A stretch of DNA of 36,490 bases. It comes from an uncultured Methylococcaceae bacterium. GTDB taxonomy: Bacteria > Pseudomonadota > Gammaproteobacteria > Methylococcales > Methylomonadaceae. Location of the stretch: contig CAJAWH010000087.1 of assembly GCA_903945605.1 (NCBI GenBank), positions 1 through 36,490 on the forward strand, read 5' to 3'. Below the pieces are notes generated by a model. The model saw nothing but the letters and a program-made list of their open reading frames with translations. It did no database searches and was not told the DNA's origin. Of the stretch, positions 7,192 to 16,474 are shown piece by piece. Numbering within the stretch: position 1 is the stretch's first letter; the number at the start of each line of letters is the position of its first letter. Position numbers and translations under genes: made by a program.

Positions 7192-8610
7192 TCAGTCGAG
7201 GCTCTTTTTTATGCTGTTTGCCAAACGGGTTGCAACGTGACGGACACCGCCGAGCTTAGCCCGCCTTGAATAAAAAGACCCTCTGAAAGCGGCGTCGCCA
7301 ATTTCTGGGCGGTCAGGTTTCAGTTCCGTCATTTCTTCAATGATAAGGGGCAACTGCTCTTCAATGTCCTCTAACAAGCTATGGTGATCGGTGACACGTT
7401 TGGGCACCGGTTTGGTTTTTTCCCAACGGGTATATAACGGCATCAACAGGAAGAAGCCAAAGTAAACGGCGGTGAATATCCGTGCAAACAAGGTGGCGGT
7501 CGGCGTGGCAGGTTGTGTACCCAGATAACCCAAACTAACAAAGCTGATGATAAACAGCAACAACGCTTTTTTATACAGCCCACCACGATAACGGATAGAC
7601 CTGACCGGATTGCGGTCTAGCCAAGGCAACAAGAACAGCACTACGATGGCACCGCCCATGCCAATGACACCGGCAAACTTATCAGGAATCGCGCGCAAGA
7701 TGGCGTAAAACGGCGTGAAATACCAGACAGGGGCAATATGTTCCGGTGTTTTCATCGGGTCGGCTGGGATAAAGTTGGCATGTTCAAGGAAATAGCCACC
7801 CATCTCCGGCATATAAAAAATGACGGTGGTGAAAAATATCAGGAACACGCCAACGCCAAACAGGTCTTTAACGGTGTAGTAAGGATGGAAGGGAATGCCG
7901 TCAAGAGGAATGCCGTTGACATCTTTAAGTTTTTTTATGTCGATACCATCGGGGTTGTTGGAACCCACTTCATGCAGGGCGACAATATGCATAAACACCA
8001 GCATCACCAGCACTAAGGGTACGGCAATGACATGGAAAGCGAAGAAACGGTTCAGGGTGGCATCGGAAACCACATAATCACCCCTGACCCAAAGCGACAG
8101 GTCATCACCTATCACCGGAATGGCACTGAACAGGGAAATGATCACTTGAGCACCCCAATAAGACATTTGCCCCCAAGGCAGCAAGTAACCCATAAAGGCT
8201 TCCGCCATGAGGCAGACAAAAATCAACATGCCAAATATCCAGATCAATTCGCGCGGTTGCTTGAACGAACCGTACATAATGCCCCTGAACATGTGCAGGT
8301 AAACCACAATAAAAAACGCCGAAGCGCCGGTTGAATGCATGTAGCGGATCAGCCAACCCCAGTTGACATCACGCATGATGTATTCAACCGAATCAAACGC
8401 GAGTTTGGCATCAGGTTTGTAATTCATGGTCAGCAAAATGCCGGTGGCAAATTGGTTGACCATGACTAGCAAGGCCAATGAGCCGAAAAAATACCAGATG
8501 TTGAAATTCTTGGGCGCGTAATAATGCGCCATGTGGTCGTTCCACAATTGGGCTAAAGGGAAACGGTCGAGAATCCAGTTGCCACTTTGGGCGAAGCGGT
8601 TAAGTTTCAT
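7192..8610 (-). CDS. petB: Ubiquinol-cytochrome c reductase, cytochrome b
   Basis: This 472-aa integral subunit of bc1 contains both b hemes and the Qo/Qi quinone sites. Visible are the two heme-ligand helices (H-S-T-G-A-S...Y-L-H-M-F and F-F-A-F-H...F-M-H-I-V-A-L-H), the P-W-G-Q-M-S-Y-W-G-A-Q-V segment, and the Qo motif as P-V-W-Y (residues 294-297) instead of mitochondrial P-E-W-Y. The membrane part ends around residue 395. A charged cytoplasmic tail of about 75 residues follows, rich in E/D (L-L-E-D-I-E-E-Q-L-P-L) and ending basic, making the protein longer than the usual roughly 400-aa proteobacterial form. It overlaps the petA stop by 4 nt. Confidence 0.96.
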   Translation of the reverse strand: MKLNRFAQSGNWILDRFPLAQLWNDHMAHYYAPKNFNIWYFFGSLALLVMVNQFATGILLTMNYKPDAKLAFDSVEYIMRDVNWGWLIRYMHSTGASAFFIVVYLHMFRGIMYGSFKQPRELIWIFGMLIFVCLMAEAFMGYLLPWGQMSYWGAQVIISLFSAIPVIGDDLSLWVRGDYVVSDATLNRFFAFHVIAVPLVLVMLVFMHIVALHEVGSNNPDGIDIKKLKDVNGIPLDGIPFHPYYTVKDLFGVGVFLIFFTTVIFYMPEMGGYFLEHANFIPADPMKTPEHIAPVWYFTPFYAILRAIPDKFAGVIGMGGAIVVLFLLPWLDRNPVRSIRYRGGLYKKALLLFIISFVSLGYLGTQPATPTATLFARIFTAVYFGFFLLMPLYTRWEKTKPVPKRVTDHHSLLEDIEEQLPLIIEEMTELKPDRPEIGDAAFRGSFYSRRAKLGGVRHVATRLANSIKKSLD

Positions 8611-9206
8611 GCGCTTTTATCTCCAGCAGATTCACCGATAATAATTTGGGTATCGGTTATGTAGCGGTACGGTGGAATTTCCAAGTTGGTGGGCGCAGGC
8701 ACACCACTATAAACACGACCGGCCAAATCAAACCAAGAGCCGTGGCAGGGGCAGAAAAAACCACCTTTCCAACGTTCGCCGAGATCATGGGGGGCAATTT
8801 CGGGACGGAAAGTGGGCGAGCAGCCTAAGTGGGTGCACAGGCCAACGGCAACCAAAATTTCTGGCTTGATGGAGCGGTAAGGGTTTTTGCTGGATTCGGG
8901 CTGGCTGGATTTCTCAGAGCGCGGATCGCTTAGCTCGTTGTCCAACGATTTTAAAGTATCCAGCACGGCTTGGGTACGGTTCAGCACCCACACCGGCTTG
9001 CCGCGCCACTCCACGCGCAACAATTGCCCCGTTTCCATTTTGCTGATGTCAACAGTCACCGGGGCACCTGCAGCCATTGCTTTGACGCTCGGTTGCATCT
9101 GAGCTAAGAACGGGACGGCCAAATAACCGGTGCCCACTGCGCCAACCACGGTCAAGGCCGTGGTCAAAAACTGGCGTTTGGATTTATCGACGCCTTCAAT
9201 ATTCAT
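8607..9206 (-). CDS. petA: Ubiquinol-cytochrome c reductase, Rieske iron-sulfur subunit
   Basis: This is the 199-aa Rieske protein of bc1. The N-terminus MNIEGVDKSKRQFLTTALT is a Tat-like anchor with K-R in place of the usual twin arginine, followed by one membrane helix (about residues 15-33). The 2Fe-2S ligands are in CTHLGC (C124, H126; C129 disulfide) and CPCHGSW (C152, H155; C154 disulfide). I chose ATG 9206 because AGGAG lies 9 nt upstream and the family begins here. The 32 residues that a start at 9302 would add look non-coding. It is the first gene of petABC. Confidence 0.95.
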   Translation of the reverse strand: MNIEGVDKSKRQFLTTALTVVGAVGTGYLAVPFLAQMQPSVKAMAAGAPVTVDISKMETGQLLRVEWRGKPVWVLNRTQAVLDTLKSLDNELSDPRSEKSSQPESSKNPYRSIKPEILVAVGLCTHLGCSPTFRPEIAPHDLGERWKGGFFCPCHGSWFDLAGRVYSGVPAPTNLEIPPYRYITDTQIIIGESAGDKSA

Positions 9207-9366
9207 TGGTAAATTCTCCTGATTGTGCCAGTGCTTGTGCCGCACATTTTTGTTATCGCCAGCCAATATACCATTTAAAGCCAGTGCATTTGAAGCGGTC
9301 AAACCTTTTTGCCCGCATCCTTTTGCAGCCCTTAATGGGCGACCGCCCAGACTTTTGGGCCACTTT

Positions 9367-9372
9367 ATTATA
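9367..9372 (-). promoter_or_regulatory. Candidate petABC promoter -10 box
   Basis: A perfect TATAAT lies on the minus strand about 160 nt upstream of petA, within the 267-nt gap to hisC. The -35 region (around 9390-9395, AATACA) is weak. The rest of the gap shows no gene. Candidate only. Confidence 0.3.
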
Positions 9373-9473
9373 ACCGCATGAACAAACAGTGTATTGTTAA
9401 TTAGTGGCAGAGCAAGCCTAATGCCCCGCTAATTTTATTAAATGTCGTGTTGTTAACGCGAGCCCAGCGGGGA

Positions 9474-10559
9474 TCACCGACCTAACGCATTGCCCAGTGC
9501 CGCTAAGAATGCATTATTTTCCTCAACCGTGCCGACTGTGACGCGCAAGCAGTTTTCCAGCAAGCCGCCTTGCGGGTTGAGGTTCTTGATTAGCACACCG
9601 TGTTGTTTGATAAGCTCAAATATTTGGTCTGCTTGCCCGCTAGGAGTCTTAAATAAAATGAAATTGGCAGCACTCGGGTAAGCATGGATACCCGCAAAGC
9701 TGTTCATTTGGTTAAACAGCCGTTGCCGTTCATTGCATATTGCGGCAGTTTGCTGATCAAACAAGCCTTGTTTCGATAATGCGAACCCAACACTCAATTG
9801 CGTCAAACAATTGATGTTGTATGGCAGCCGGATTTTGTTCAGTTGCCCAATAATATCGCCATGCCCGACCAGATAACCTAAACGCAAACCCGCCAAACCC
9901 AGCTTGGACACGGTACGCATAACCAGTAAATTAGGGTACTCCGCTAGCCTATCCATAAAACTGGCCTGCGCGAAGGGGGCATAAGCCTCATCAACCACCA
10001 CCAGACCCTTGGTGGTCTCCAATAAAGTGATAATGGCCTGTTCGTTAAAAAGATTGCCGGAGGGGTTGTTGGGATAGGCAATAAAAATCAGTGACGGCTG
10101 CTGCTCGGCTATGGCAACCAACATAGCAGGCAAATCCAGCTCAAAACTGTCCGCCAGCAAGGGTACCGGCAGATAGTTTAGCCCCAAGCAATCACTGATT
10201 TGCTTATACATCACGAAGCACGGCGTGGGAGCAAGCACACTGGCGTTGGGTGGCAAAGCCATCAATAGCAATTGGATAAGCTCATCGGAACCATTACCCA
10301 GCAACAGCGCACAATCATCAGCAATCTGGTTTTGTTGCTTTAGGGTGGCGGTCAGTTGTTTGGCTTCGGGGTCCGGATAACGGTTGATAGGGCTATCCCG
10401 CAAACAGGCCAGCCATTCGGTCTTGATGGCTTCAGGCCAACTATAAGGGTTTTCCATCGCATCCAATTTTACCAGCCCCTGTGCATCCGCCACTTTGTAG
10501 GCTGATAGCGCGAGGACTTCTTTACGGAACAACGAGGCGGCAAGGTTTTGTGTGGTCAT
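9474..10559 (-). CDS. hisC: Histidinol-phosphate aminotransferase
   Basis: This 361-aa PLP-dependent class II aminotransferase converts imidazole-acetol phosphate and glutamate to histidinol phosphate. Motifs in order: K-L-D-A-M-E-N-P-Y (31-39), G-N-G-S-D-E-L-I (88-95), Y-P-N-N-P-S-G (162-168), the PLP-pairing D190 and Y193 in V-V-D-E-A-Y, and the Schiff-base Lys219 in T-V-S-K-L-G-L-A-G-L-R-L-G. It lies 33 nt downstream of hisD in the same direction. Confidence 0.95.
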   Translation of the reverse strand: MTTQNLAASLFRKEVLALSAYKVADAQGLVKLDAMENPYSWPEAIKTEWLACLRDSPINRYPDPEAKQLTATLKQQNQIADDCALLLGNGSDELIQLLLMALPPNASVLAPTPCFVMYKQISDCLGLNYLPVPLLADSFELDLPAMLVAIAEQQPSLIFIAYPNNPSGNLFNEQAIITLLETTKGLVVVDEAYAPFAQASFMDRLAEYPNLLVMRTVSKLGLAGLRLGYLVGHGDIIGQLNKIRLPYNINCLTQLSVGFALSKQGLFDQQTAAICNERQRLFNQMNSFAGIHAYPSAANFILFKTPSGQADQIFELIKQHGVLIKNLNPQGGLLENCLRVTVGTVEENNAFLAALGNALGR

Positions 10560-10592
10560 CTTGAATTCGACTTGGATTCGACAGGGATAGGC

Positions 10593-11897
10593 TTATTTAA
10601 TCCGATATTCGGCAGAACGGGCATGGGCGGTCAGGCTTTCGCCACGCGCCAAAACGGAGGCAATTTTACCTAAGCTATCAGCGCCCTGAGCGGAACAATT
10701 AATCAAACTGGTGCGCTTTTGGAAATCATACACACCTAAAGGGGATGAAAAACGCGCCGTGCCAGAGGTAGGCAGCACATGGTTGGGCCCGGCACAATAA
10801 TCGCCTAATGCTTCGGCGGTATGGCGGCCCATAAAAATAGCCCCGGCATGGCGAATTTTCTCGCACAGCGCATCAGGGTTTGCCACGGACAATTCCAGGT
10901 GTTCAGGTGCGATCTGGTTGGCAATATCAGCGGCCTCAGCCAAATTGGCCACTTTAATCAATGCCCCGCGCGCACTAAGCGAAGCACGGATAATTTCGGC
11001 ACGCTCCATGTCCGGCAACAGGGCATCAATGCTGGCAGCCACTGCAATCAAAAAGTCACCGTCGTCACTGATTAAAATGGCTTGGGCATTTTCGTCATGC
11101 TCGGCTTGCGAAAACAAATCCATGGCAATCCAATCTGGCGGGGTTTTACCATCGCAAATCACCAATATTTCCGACGGGCCGGCAATCATATCAATACCGA
11201 CCTGACCAAACACCAGTTTTTTGGCAGTCGCCACATAAATATTACCGGGACCGACAATTTTGGCGACAGCAGGAATAGTCTCCGTGCCGTAGGCCAAGGC
11301 CGCAACCGCTTGGGCGCCGCCAATACTAAAAACACGGTCAACACCGGCAATATAGGCCGCTGCCAGCACCAACGCATTGGTTTCGCCGTTGGGTGTCGGC
11401 ACGACCATAATCAATTCACCAACCCCCGCGACTTTAGCGGGAATGGCGTTCATTAACACCGAAGACGGGTAAGCGGCCTTACCACCCGGGACATATAATC
11501 CCACCCGGTCTAACGGGGTGATTTTTTGCCCCAACACCGTACCATCAGCCTCGGTGTACTGCCAAGATTGCAATTTTTGCTGTTCGGCATAAGCCAAAAT
11601 GCGTGCGGCAGCACCTTGCAGGGCCTCGGCCTGTGCCATGGGCAAAGCGTCCCAAGCGGCTTTTAGCGCAGCATTGGGCAATTCCAGCTCGTCGGCAGTG
11701 CTAATTTGGCGTTGGTCGAAACGCTTGGTGTAATTAATGACCGCCGCATCGCCGTTACTACGGACATCGGCCAGGATAGCCAGAACCCGCTGCTGGATAT
11801 CCAAATCGTCAGAGGCATCCCAAGCCAGCAACTGTTGCAGTTGTTGGTCAAAATCGGGGTGGCTGGCATCGAGTTTTTTTATGATGGTGTTTGGCAT
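10593..11897 (-). CDS. hisD: Histidinol dehydrogenase
   Basis: This 434-aa zinc- and NAD-dependent enzyme performs the last two oxidations of histidine synthesis (histidinol to histidine). Length is exactly that of the family. Key blocks are the [15 protein letters not shown] region, G-P-G-N-x-Y-V-A-x-A-K, the zinc/catalytic segment [15 protein letters not shown], and [17 protein letters not shown]. The ATG lies at the edge of a repeat-containing gap of about 160 bp. hisG, often found upstream of hisD, is not here, so this is a short hisD-hisC segment of a split pathway. Confidence 0.96.
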   Translation of the reverse strand: MPNTIIKKLDASHPDFDQQLQQLLAWDASDDLDIQQRVLAILADVRSNGDAAVINYTKRFDQRQISTADELELPNAALKAAWDALPMAQAEALQGAAARILAYAEQQKLQSWQYTEADGTVLGQKITPLDRVGLYVPGGKAAYPSSVLMNAIPAKVAGVGELIMVVPTPNGETNALVLAAAYIAGVDRVFSIGGAQAVAALAYGTETIPAVAKIVGPGNIYVATAKKLVFGQVGIDMIAGPSEILVICDGKTPPDWIAMDLFSQAEHDENAQAILISDDGDFLIAVAASIDALLPDMERAEIIRASLSARGALIKVANLAEAADIANQIAPEHLELSVANPDALCEKIRHAGAIFMGRHTAEALGDYCAGPNHVLPTSGTARFSSPLGVYDFQKRTSLINCSAQGADSLGKIASVLARGESLTAHARSAEYRIK

Positions 11898-11940
11898 AAG
11901 CTATTAACGTGGGGTTAAATATAATTTGCTTGGTTGCATT

Positions 11941-11990
11941 CCCCTTCGACTTCACTGAGGGAACGATTGGGCTTCGCTCAGGGAACGGAC
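11941..11990. repeat. Dispersed short repeat (CTTCGACTTCACTGAGGGAACG type), two tandem units
   Basis: The hisD upstream gap holds CTTCGACTTCACTGAGGGAA and, immediately after, GCTTCGCTCAGGGAACGG. Related units occur at 27020-27045, 31380-31475 and 32814-32840, always between genes. They look like the short intergenic repeats common in many proteobacterial genomes. Confidence 0.6.
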
Positions 11991-12058
11991 GGCTTAAACC
12001 TCATTGCCAATTAGAGTCCCATGGTAAAGTAGGGCTATTGTATTATGCCTTACTGGCT

Positions 12059-12562
12059 TCAGTTAGACTGGTAAAAAATATAATCTGCCGAATAGCCAAT
12101 ACGTTTTTCACTGCCCAAATGGTTGCCATCACAGCCTTGGATGGGGGGCAAGCCGCCCTGAGTGTTGATGCGCACAATATAGTCCGCTTGGGTGAAAATG
12201 CTGTCGCCTTTATGACCGATAATTTTGACCAACAACCAAGGGATTGCACTGCCTTTGGCAATATCCAGCCGCGCCATAATCTTGCCTTGCACACGGCTAC
12301 CTTCTTTATATTCCCACACTGGGCCTTGATAGTGTTTGCCGACGATATTGCCTGCCAAATCGTAAAGCTGTGCATCAGGGGCTTGTATCTGCCAACTGTA
12401 CTGGCCCTGGTTCAGCGTGCACTGGTAAATCTGTACGCCTTCGCCATACACCGACAAATACGCGCTATGCCCTTCAGGCACTTGAATGGCGGCGGGGATG
12501 TCCACATTGGCGTAAACAGCAGGGGATAACAACGCCGATAACAGCAATAATTTTTTTATCAT
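12059..12562 (-). CDS. DUF3455 domain-containing exported protein
   Basis: This protein of about 167 aa has a signal peptide (M-I-K-K, hydrophobic stretch, cleavage after AVYA). The mature part matches the DUF3455 pattern: I-x-V-P-E-G-H, G-V-Q-I-Y-Q-C, W-Q-I-Q-A-P-D-A-Q-L-Y-D, H-Y-x-G-P-V-W-E, S-A-I-P-W-L-L-V-K, Y-I-V-R-I-N-T-Q-G-G, and two cysteines that could form a disulfide. The family has no established function. An in-frame ATG at 12568 directly follows the upstream SDR stop, while ATG 12562 has GGTG about 7 nt upstream. It probably forms an operon with that SDR. Confidence 0.85.
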   Translation of the reverse strand: MIKKLLLLSALLSPAVYANVDIPAAIQVPEGHSAYLSVYGEGVQIYQCTLNQGQYSWQIQAPDAQLYDLAGNIVGKHYQGPVWEYKEGSRVQGKIMARLDIAKGSAIPWLLVKIIGHKGDSIFTQADYIVRINTQGGLPPIQGCDGNHLGSEKRIGYSADYIFYQSN

Positions 12563-12568
12563 GGTCAT

Positions 12569-13264
12569 TCACCAAGGCAATGGCTGCCCGTCGTATTTAA
12601 GGAAATGGCCAGACTGCGCCAAGCAAAAATCAGCCAGCACGGCACGCATACCACTGACACTGTGTTCTTTTTCTATCAGGGCATTGGGGCCACCCATGTC
12701 GGTTTTTACCCAGCCCGGGTGCAGGGTGATCACGCCAACACCTTGCTTGCCCAGTTCGATGGACAAACTTTTCATGGCTGCGTTCAAGGCCGCTTTGCTG
12801 GAGCGGTACATGATACTGCCACCGCTGCTGTTGTCGGTGATGCTGCCCATCAAGCTGCTGATATTGGCGATCAGTTTGCCGTCGCCTTTTAGCAAATGCG
12901 CCAAAAAGGCTTCTGCTATTTTAACGGGGGCTTGGCTGTTGACCAGCAGATTATTCGCCCAAACGGCGTAATCCAACTGCCCGAAGCCATTATTGGCGTT
13001 GTCGCCATAAACGCCAGCGTTATTAATTAAAAGATCAATAGGTTGTGCAGCCAATTGCCGAGCCAGCGCATCAATTTGGGCAAAATCAGCAACATCTAAG
13101 GTTTGTAATTGAATAGCCTGGTAATTTTTGGCGAGCGCCTGCAATTCGGTCGCTTGTGCGGGGTTGCGGCATGCCGCCAACACCTGCCAGCCCGCTTGCG
13201 CATATTGGCGGCAAAACTCTAAGCCTAGGCCACGGTTGGCACCGGTAATCAAAACAGTGGTCAT
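12569..13264 (-). CDS. SDR family oxidoreductase, C-factor (CsgA)-like
   Basis: This 231-aa short-chain dehydrogenase has TGANRGLG at the N-terminus, NNAG in the middle, a serine in N-I-S-S-L-M-G, and Y-R-S-S-K as the catalytic Tyr/Lys motif. Then come the H-P-G-W-V-K-T-D-M-G-G block, typical of the C-factor-like SDR group, and a C-terminal G-H-F-L-K-Y-D-G-Q-P-L-P-W. The substrate is unknown. I prefer ATG 13264 (MTTVLITGAN) over ATG 13276, which sits against the sodB terminator. Its stop abuts the DUF3455 start. Confidence 0.88.
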   Translation of the reverse strand: MTTVLITGANRGLGLEFCRQYAQAGWQVLAACRNPAQATELQALAKNYQAIQLQTLDVADFAQIDALARQLAAQPIDLLINNAGVYGDNANNGFGQLDYAVWANNLLVNSQAPVKIAEAFLAHLLKGDGKLIANISSLMGSITDNSSGGSIMYRSSKAALNAAMKSLSIELGKQGVGVITLHPGWVKTDMGGPNALIEKEHSVSGMRAVLADFCLAQSGHFLKYDGQPLPW

Positions 13265-13276
13265 GCTTGTCTCCAT

Positions 13277-13316
13277 AAAAAAAGCCTTCCGTAGCCTAGG
13301 GCGCGGAAGGCTTTTT
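13277..13316 (-). terminator. Intrinsic terminator of sodB
   Basis: An 8-bp stem (13284-13291 with 13304-13311, GCCTTCCG/CGGAAGGC) with a 12-nt loop is followed on the minus strand by seven T residues. It lies directly downstream of sodB. The A-rich other flank would also give it activity on the plus strand. Confidence 0.9.
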
Positions 13317-13333
13317 GGTCAGGTGGTGCGAAA

Positions 13334-13915
13334 TTACCCGGCGAAATTGGCTGCGGCAAAATCCCAGTTGACCAAGGCCCAGAATGCTTCCAAATAAGCA
13401 GGGCGGGCATTGCGGTAGTCAATGTAATAGGCATGTTCCCAAACATCGCAAGTCAACAAAGGTTTTTGACCGGTGGTCAATGGGCAAGCGGCGTTGCTGG
13501 TACTGACCAAATCTAAAGAACCGTCAGCATTTTTTACCAACCAGGCCCAGCCAGAACCAAAAGTGGTCACGGCACATTTGGTGAATTCAGCTTTGAAATT
13601 TTCATAAGAACCAAATTTGGCATCAATCGCTTCAGCCAATGCGCCGGTAGGTGCGCCGCCAGCACTAGGGGCCAAGCTGTTCCAGTAGAAAGTATGGTTC
13701 CAAACTTGGGCGGCGTTGTTAAAAATGCCACCAGAAGACTTCATGATGATTTCTTCCAAAGACAAGCCTTCAAATTCAGTGCCAGGCACTAAGTTGTTCA
13801 GGTTGGTCACATAAGTTTGGTGATGCTTGCCATAATGGTATTCCAACGTTTCTTCAGAGATATGGGGTACCAATCTGTTTTTGGCATAAGGTAATGCGGG
13901 AAGTTCGAAAGCCAT
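13334..13915 (-). CDS. sodB: Superoxide dismutase, iron type
   Basis: This 193-aa cytoplasmic superoxide dismutase has metal ligands His27, His74, Asp157 (D-V-W-E-H-A-Y) and His161. The active-site glutamine is Q70, in [13 protein letters not shown], the position used by Fe-SODs rather than Mn-SODs. It begins [13 protein letters not shown], like E. coli SodB. It is monocistronic: a terminator precedes its promoter region and another follows the gene. Confidence 0.97.
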   Translation of the reverse strand: MAFELPALPYAKNRLVPHISEETLEYHYGKHHQTYVTNLNNLVPGTEFEGLSLEEIIMKSSGGIFNNAAQVWNHTFYWNSLAPSAGGAPTGALAEAIDAKFGSYENFKAEFTKCAVTTFGSGWAWLVKNADGSLDLVSTSNAACPLTTGQKPLLTCDVWEHAYYIDYRNARPAYLEAFWALVNWDFAAANFAG

Positions 13916-13953
13916 TTTGATAATCCTAGGTTGTTGAAATTAAGTTTATTGCA

Positions 13954-13983
13954 TAAAAAAACCAGCTGGGCATTAAACCCAGT
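13954..13983 (-). terminator. Intrinsic terminator of the trmJ-cysE operon
   Basis: CTGGG/CCCAG (13966-13970 with 13978-13982) forms a short stem with a 7-nt loop. On the minus strand it is followed within 4 nt by a run of T residues (13961-13955). It lies about 90 nt past the cysE stop and just upstream of sodB. Confidence 0.7.
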
Positions 13984-14073
13984 GATTTTATAGGCAATAA
14001 CTTTAACATTGCTGGAAAATTAAATAAAGCGGCAAGGCTAATGTCTTGTGTGGCCCTGCCATTATTTGCAAGG

Positions 14074-14844
14074 TCATCTTGCCGACTTGGCATAATCATC
14101 CGCAATCTTGCAGCCTTCCAAAGCGGCAATTTGGGTATTGCTGCAATCAATGCCGCGTTCTGCCAATGCTTGCTGCATCAAAGCGATTTGTCGGTCTTGG
14201 CTGTTGATGTGGTCGAGCATCTGATTAATAGCATAGGCAATGGGGTCGGGCAGGTCGTTGGACGTACCGTAGGCCTCAAAGCCCATTTTGTGAACCAGGC
14301 TGTTCAATCCTCCGGCAGTATCCGGCTTTTTCTTGCCATCAACAATATGTGCCGGTATACCCACTACAGTGGCCCCGGCGGGCACCGGTTTCAGCACCAC
14401 CGAATTTGACCCTACCCGTGCGCCCGCGCCAATTTCAATCGGCCCCAATATTTTGGCCCCGGCGCCGACCACCACGCCGTTATGCAAGGTGGGGTGGCGT
14501 TTACCTTTGTTCCAACTGGTGCCGCCTAAAGTCACGCCATGATACAAGGTGCAATCGTCACCAATGACAGCCGTTTCACCAATGACCACGCCCATGCCGT
14601 GATCAATAAAAAAGCGCCGGCCAATAACCGCACCGGGATGGATTTCAATGCCGGTCAGCCAGCGGTTAAAAAACGACATAAAACGCGCCAGCCATTTCCA
14701 GCCTGCTTGCCAGCAACTATGGCTCAAGCGGTGGATAAGCAAGGCATGGACGCCGGGGTAGGTGGTGATCACCTCAAACACCGAGTGTGCGGCAGGATCG
14801 CGGGCAAATACACAGGCAATGTCTTCTTTAAAATGGCCCAGCAT
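14074..14844 (-). CDS. cysE: Serine O-acetyltransferase
   Basis: This 256-aa enzyme makes O-acetylserine from serine and acetyl-CoA, the first step of cysteine synthesis. The N-terminus [15 protein letters not shown] is of the short EpsC/SrpH type. A left-handed beta-helix follows, with H-P-G-A-V-I-G, the active-site [11 protein letters not shown], and [15 protein letters not shown]. It lies 2 nt downstream of trmJ. In many gammaproteobacteria isc genes follow this point; here the terminator and sodB follow instead. Confidence 0.95.
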   Translation of the reverse strand: MLGHFKEDIACVFARDPAAHSVFEVITTYPGVHALLIHRLSHSCWQAGWKWLARFMSFFNRWLTGIEIHPGAVIGRRFFIDHGMGVVIGETAVIGDDCTLYHGVTLGGTSWNKGKRHPTLHNGVVVGAGAKILGPIEIGAGARVGSNSVVLKPVPAGATVVGIPAHIVDGKKKPDTAGGLNSLVHKMGFEAYGTSNDLPDPIAYAINQMLDHINSQDRQIALMQQALAERGIDCSNTQIAALEGCKIADDYAKSAR

Positions 14845-14846
14845 AT

Positions 14847-15578
14847 TTATTGCCCCTTTTGGTGGTCTTGGGACATTCTTAAAATACCCCGCAATATGTC
14901 CAACTCTTTGGTGTCCAGCTGGATACGGTTATAAATCCGCCGTAAACGGCGCATGATCGATTTGGATTTTTCAGGTTGCGTAATAAAACCGACATCGCAT
15001 AATGCTTGGTACAAATGCTGGTAAAACGATTCCATTTGCGCGGCGGAAGCCAGCGGGCTGGCGTCCTTATCGCCTACCAGTGGCGGCGGTTGGCTACCGG
15101 TGGCGACAAACAGCTCATAACAAACCACTTGCACGGCGGCGGCAATATTCAGCGAACTGTATTGGCTATTGCACGGAATTCTCAGCAAATAATGGCATAA
15201 GTCCATTTCGTGGTTTTTCAAGCCGGAATTTTCCCGTCCAAATAAAATGGCGACTTTCTGCCTGGGTTCATTGGCAACCACTTTCTCGGCACATTCCCGG
15301 GGCGACAATTCCGGCCAGCTGATGGTACGGCAACGGGCACTGCTGCCGATCACCAATTGGCAATCGGCAATCGCTTCTTGCAGGGTGCTGCACACTTGTG
15401 CGTTGGCCAAAATATCATCAGAACCAGCGGCTCGCGAGGTGGCTTCTGCACAAGGGAAGGTTTTAGGCGACACCAAGCACAGGTGCGCCAGCGACATATT
15501 TTTCATGGCGCGGGCGACCGCGCCAATATTGCCGGGATGGGTGGTTTCCACCAATACAATTTTAATATGCGACAGCAA
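14847..15578 (-). CDS. trmJ: tRNA (cytidine/uridine-2'-O-)-methyltransferase TrmJ
   Basis: This 243-aa SPOUT (TrmH-family) methyltransferase modifies position 32 of tRNAs. The N-terminal block is [22 protein letters not shown]. The SAM-binding knot reads [12 protein letters not shown] and [17 protein letters not shown]. The C-terminal helix ends [21 protein letters not shown], typical of TrmJ. It is divergent from suhB across about 87 nt. Confidence 0.95.
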   Translation of the reverse strand: MLSHIKIVLVETTHPGNIGAVARAMKNMSLAHLCLVSPKTFPCAEATSRAAGSDDILANAQVCSTLQEAIADCQLVIGSSARCRTISWPELSPRECAEKVVANEPRQKVAILFGRENSGLKNHEMDLCHYLLRIPCNSQYSSLNIAAAVQVVCYELFVATGSQPPPLVGDKDASPLASAAQMESFYQHLYQALCDVGFITQPEKSKSIMRRLRRIYNRIQLDTKELDILRGILRMSQDHQKGQ

Positions 15579-15665
15579 GGCCGAAGTTCCTGGAAAAAAG
15601 CCGAAATTCTAACAAAAGATTTGCTATGCTATGATCTTTTCTACATATATTTAAAGAAATACCCT

Positions 15666-16460
15666 ATGCAACCCATGTTAAACACAGCCATCCGTGCCGC
15701 AAGAAGCGCGGGTGATTTGATCTTAAGGGCATCCGATGATGTCGGGCAGTTGCGCGTTGACCAAAAAGGACGGAACGATTATGCCAGTGAGGTGGATCGT
15801 ATGGCGGAGCGGGAGATTATCCACATCATTAAGACCGCTTACCCAGAACACGCCATTTTGGCGGAAGAAAGCGGGCAACATGCAGGCAATGACTTTACTT
15901 GGGTCATTGACCCGTTGGATGGCACCACCAATTTTTTGCATGGGTTTCCACAATGGGCCGTGTCCATTGCCTTAAAATACAAAGGCCGCTTGGAAGTTGC
16001 CGTGATCTACGACCCGATGCGCGACGAACTGTTCACCGCCAAACGCGGCGGCGGGGCCATGCTCAATAGCCGCCGCTTGCGGGTCACCCAGCCCAACACC
16101 TTAAAAGGTGCTTTGATTGGCACCGGTTTCCCGTTTAAGACCGACACCCACCTGGATGCCTACACCGCCATGTTCCGTGCCTTGACCACCGAATGCGCGG
16201 GCATTCGCCGTGCGGGTGCAGCAGCCTTGGATTTGGCTTATGTTGCAGCGGGCCGCTTGGATGGCTTTTGGGAAATCGGTGTTATGGAATGGGATATGGC
16301 GGCCGGCATTTTGCTGATTAAAGAAGCGGGTGGGGTAGTGACAGATTTTTCTTTTAATGACCAATACATGCAATCCGGCAATGTGATCGCCGGAAGCCCA
16401 AAGATGCATCAGCTCATGTACCAGCTGATCGGGCCGCATGTGACCGATGCCCTAAAATAA
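15666..16460 (+). CDS. suhB: Inositol-1-monophosphatase / NusB-linked factor SuhB
   Basis: This 264-aa Mg-dependent phosphatase has the metal-binding blocks L-A-E-E-S-G, W-V-I-D-P-L-D-G-T-T-N-F and W-D-M-A-A-G of the inositol monophosphatase fold. In E. coli SuhB also joins rRNA antitermination complexes. I start at ATG 15666 because the family begins at M-x-P-M-L-N-T-A-I-R-A-A-R. The open frame continues upstream to 15357 but lies opposite trmJ there. A TATGAT box at 15630-15635 is a possible -10 with only a weak -35. Confidence 0.95.
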   Translation: MQPMLNTAIRAARSAGDLILRASDDVGQLRVDQKGRNDYASEVDRMAEREIIHIIKTAYPEHAILAEESGQHAGNDFTWVIDPLDGTTNFLHGFPQWAVSIALKYKGRLEVAVIYDPMRDELFTAKRGGGAMLNSRRLRVTQPNTLKGALIGTGFPFKTDTHLDAYTAMFRALTTECAGIRRAGAAALDLAYVAAGRLDGFWEIGVMEWDMAAGILLIKEAGGVVTDFSFNDQYMQSGNVIAGSPKMHQLMYQLIGPHVTDALK

Positions 16461-16474
16461 CCCGCGACCACACT

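Noticed and set aside
11909-12529. 206-codon plus-strand open frame
   Set aside because: Antisense to the DUF3455 gene and crosses the dispersed repeat. No ribosome site.
15357-15665. N-terminal extension of SuhB by about 100 residues
   Set aside because: The upstream frame is opposite trmJ. SuhB homologues start at the ATG at 15666.
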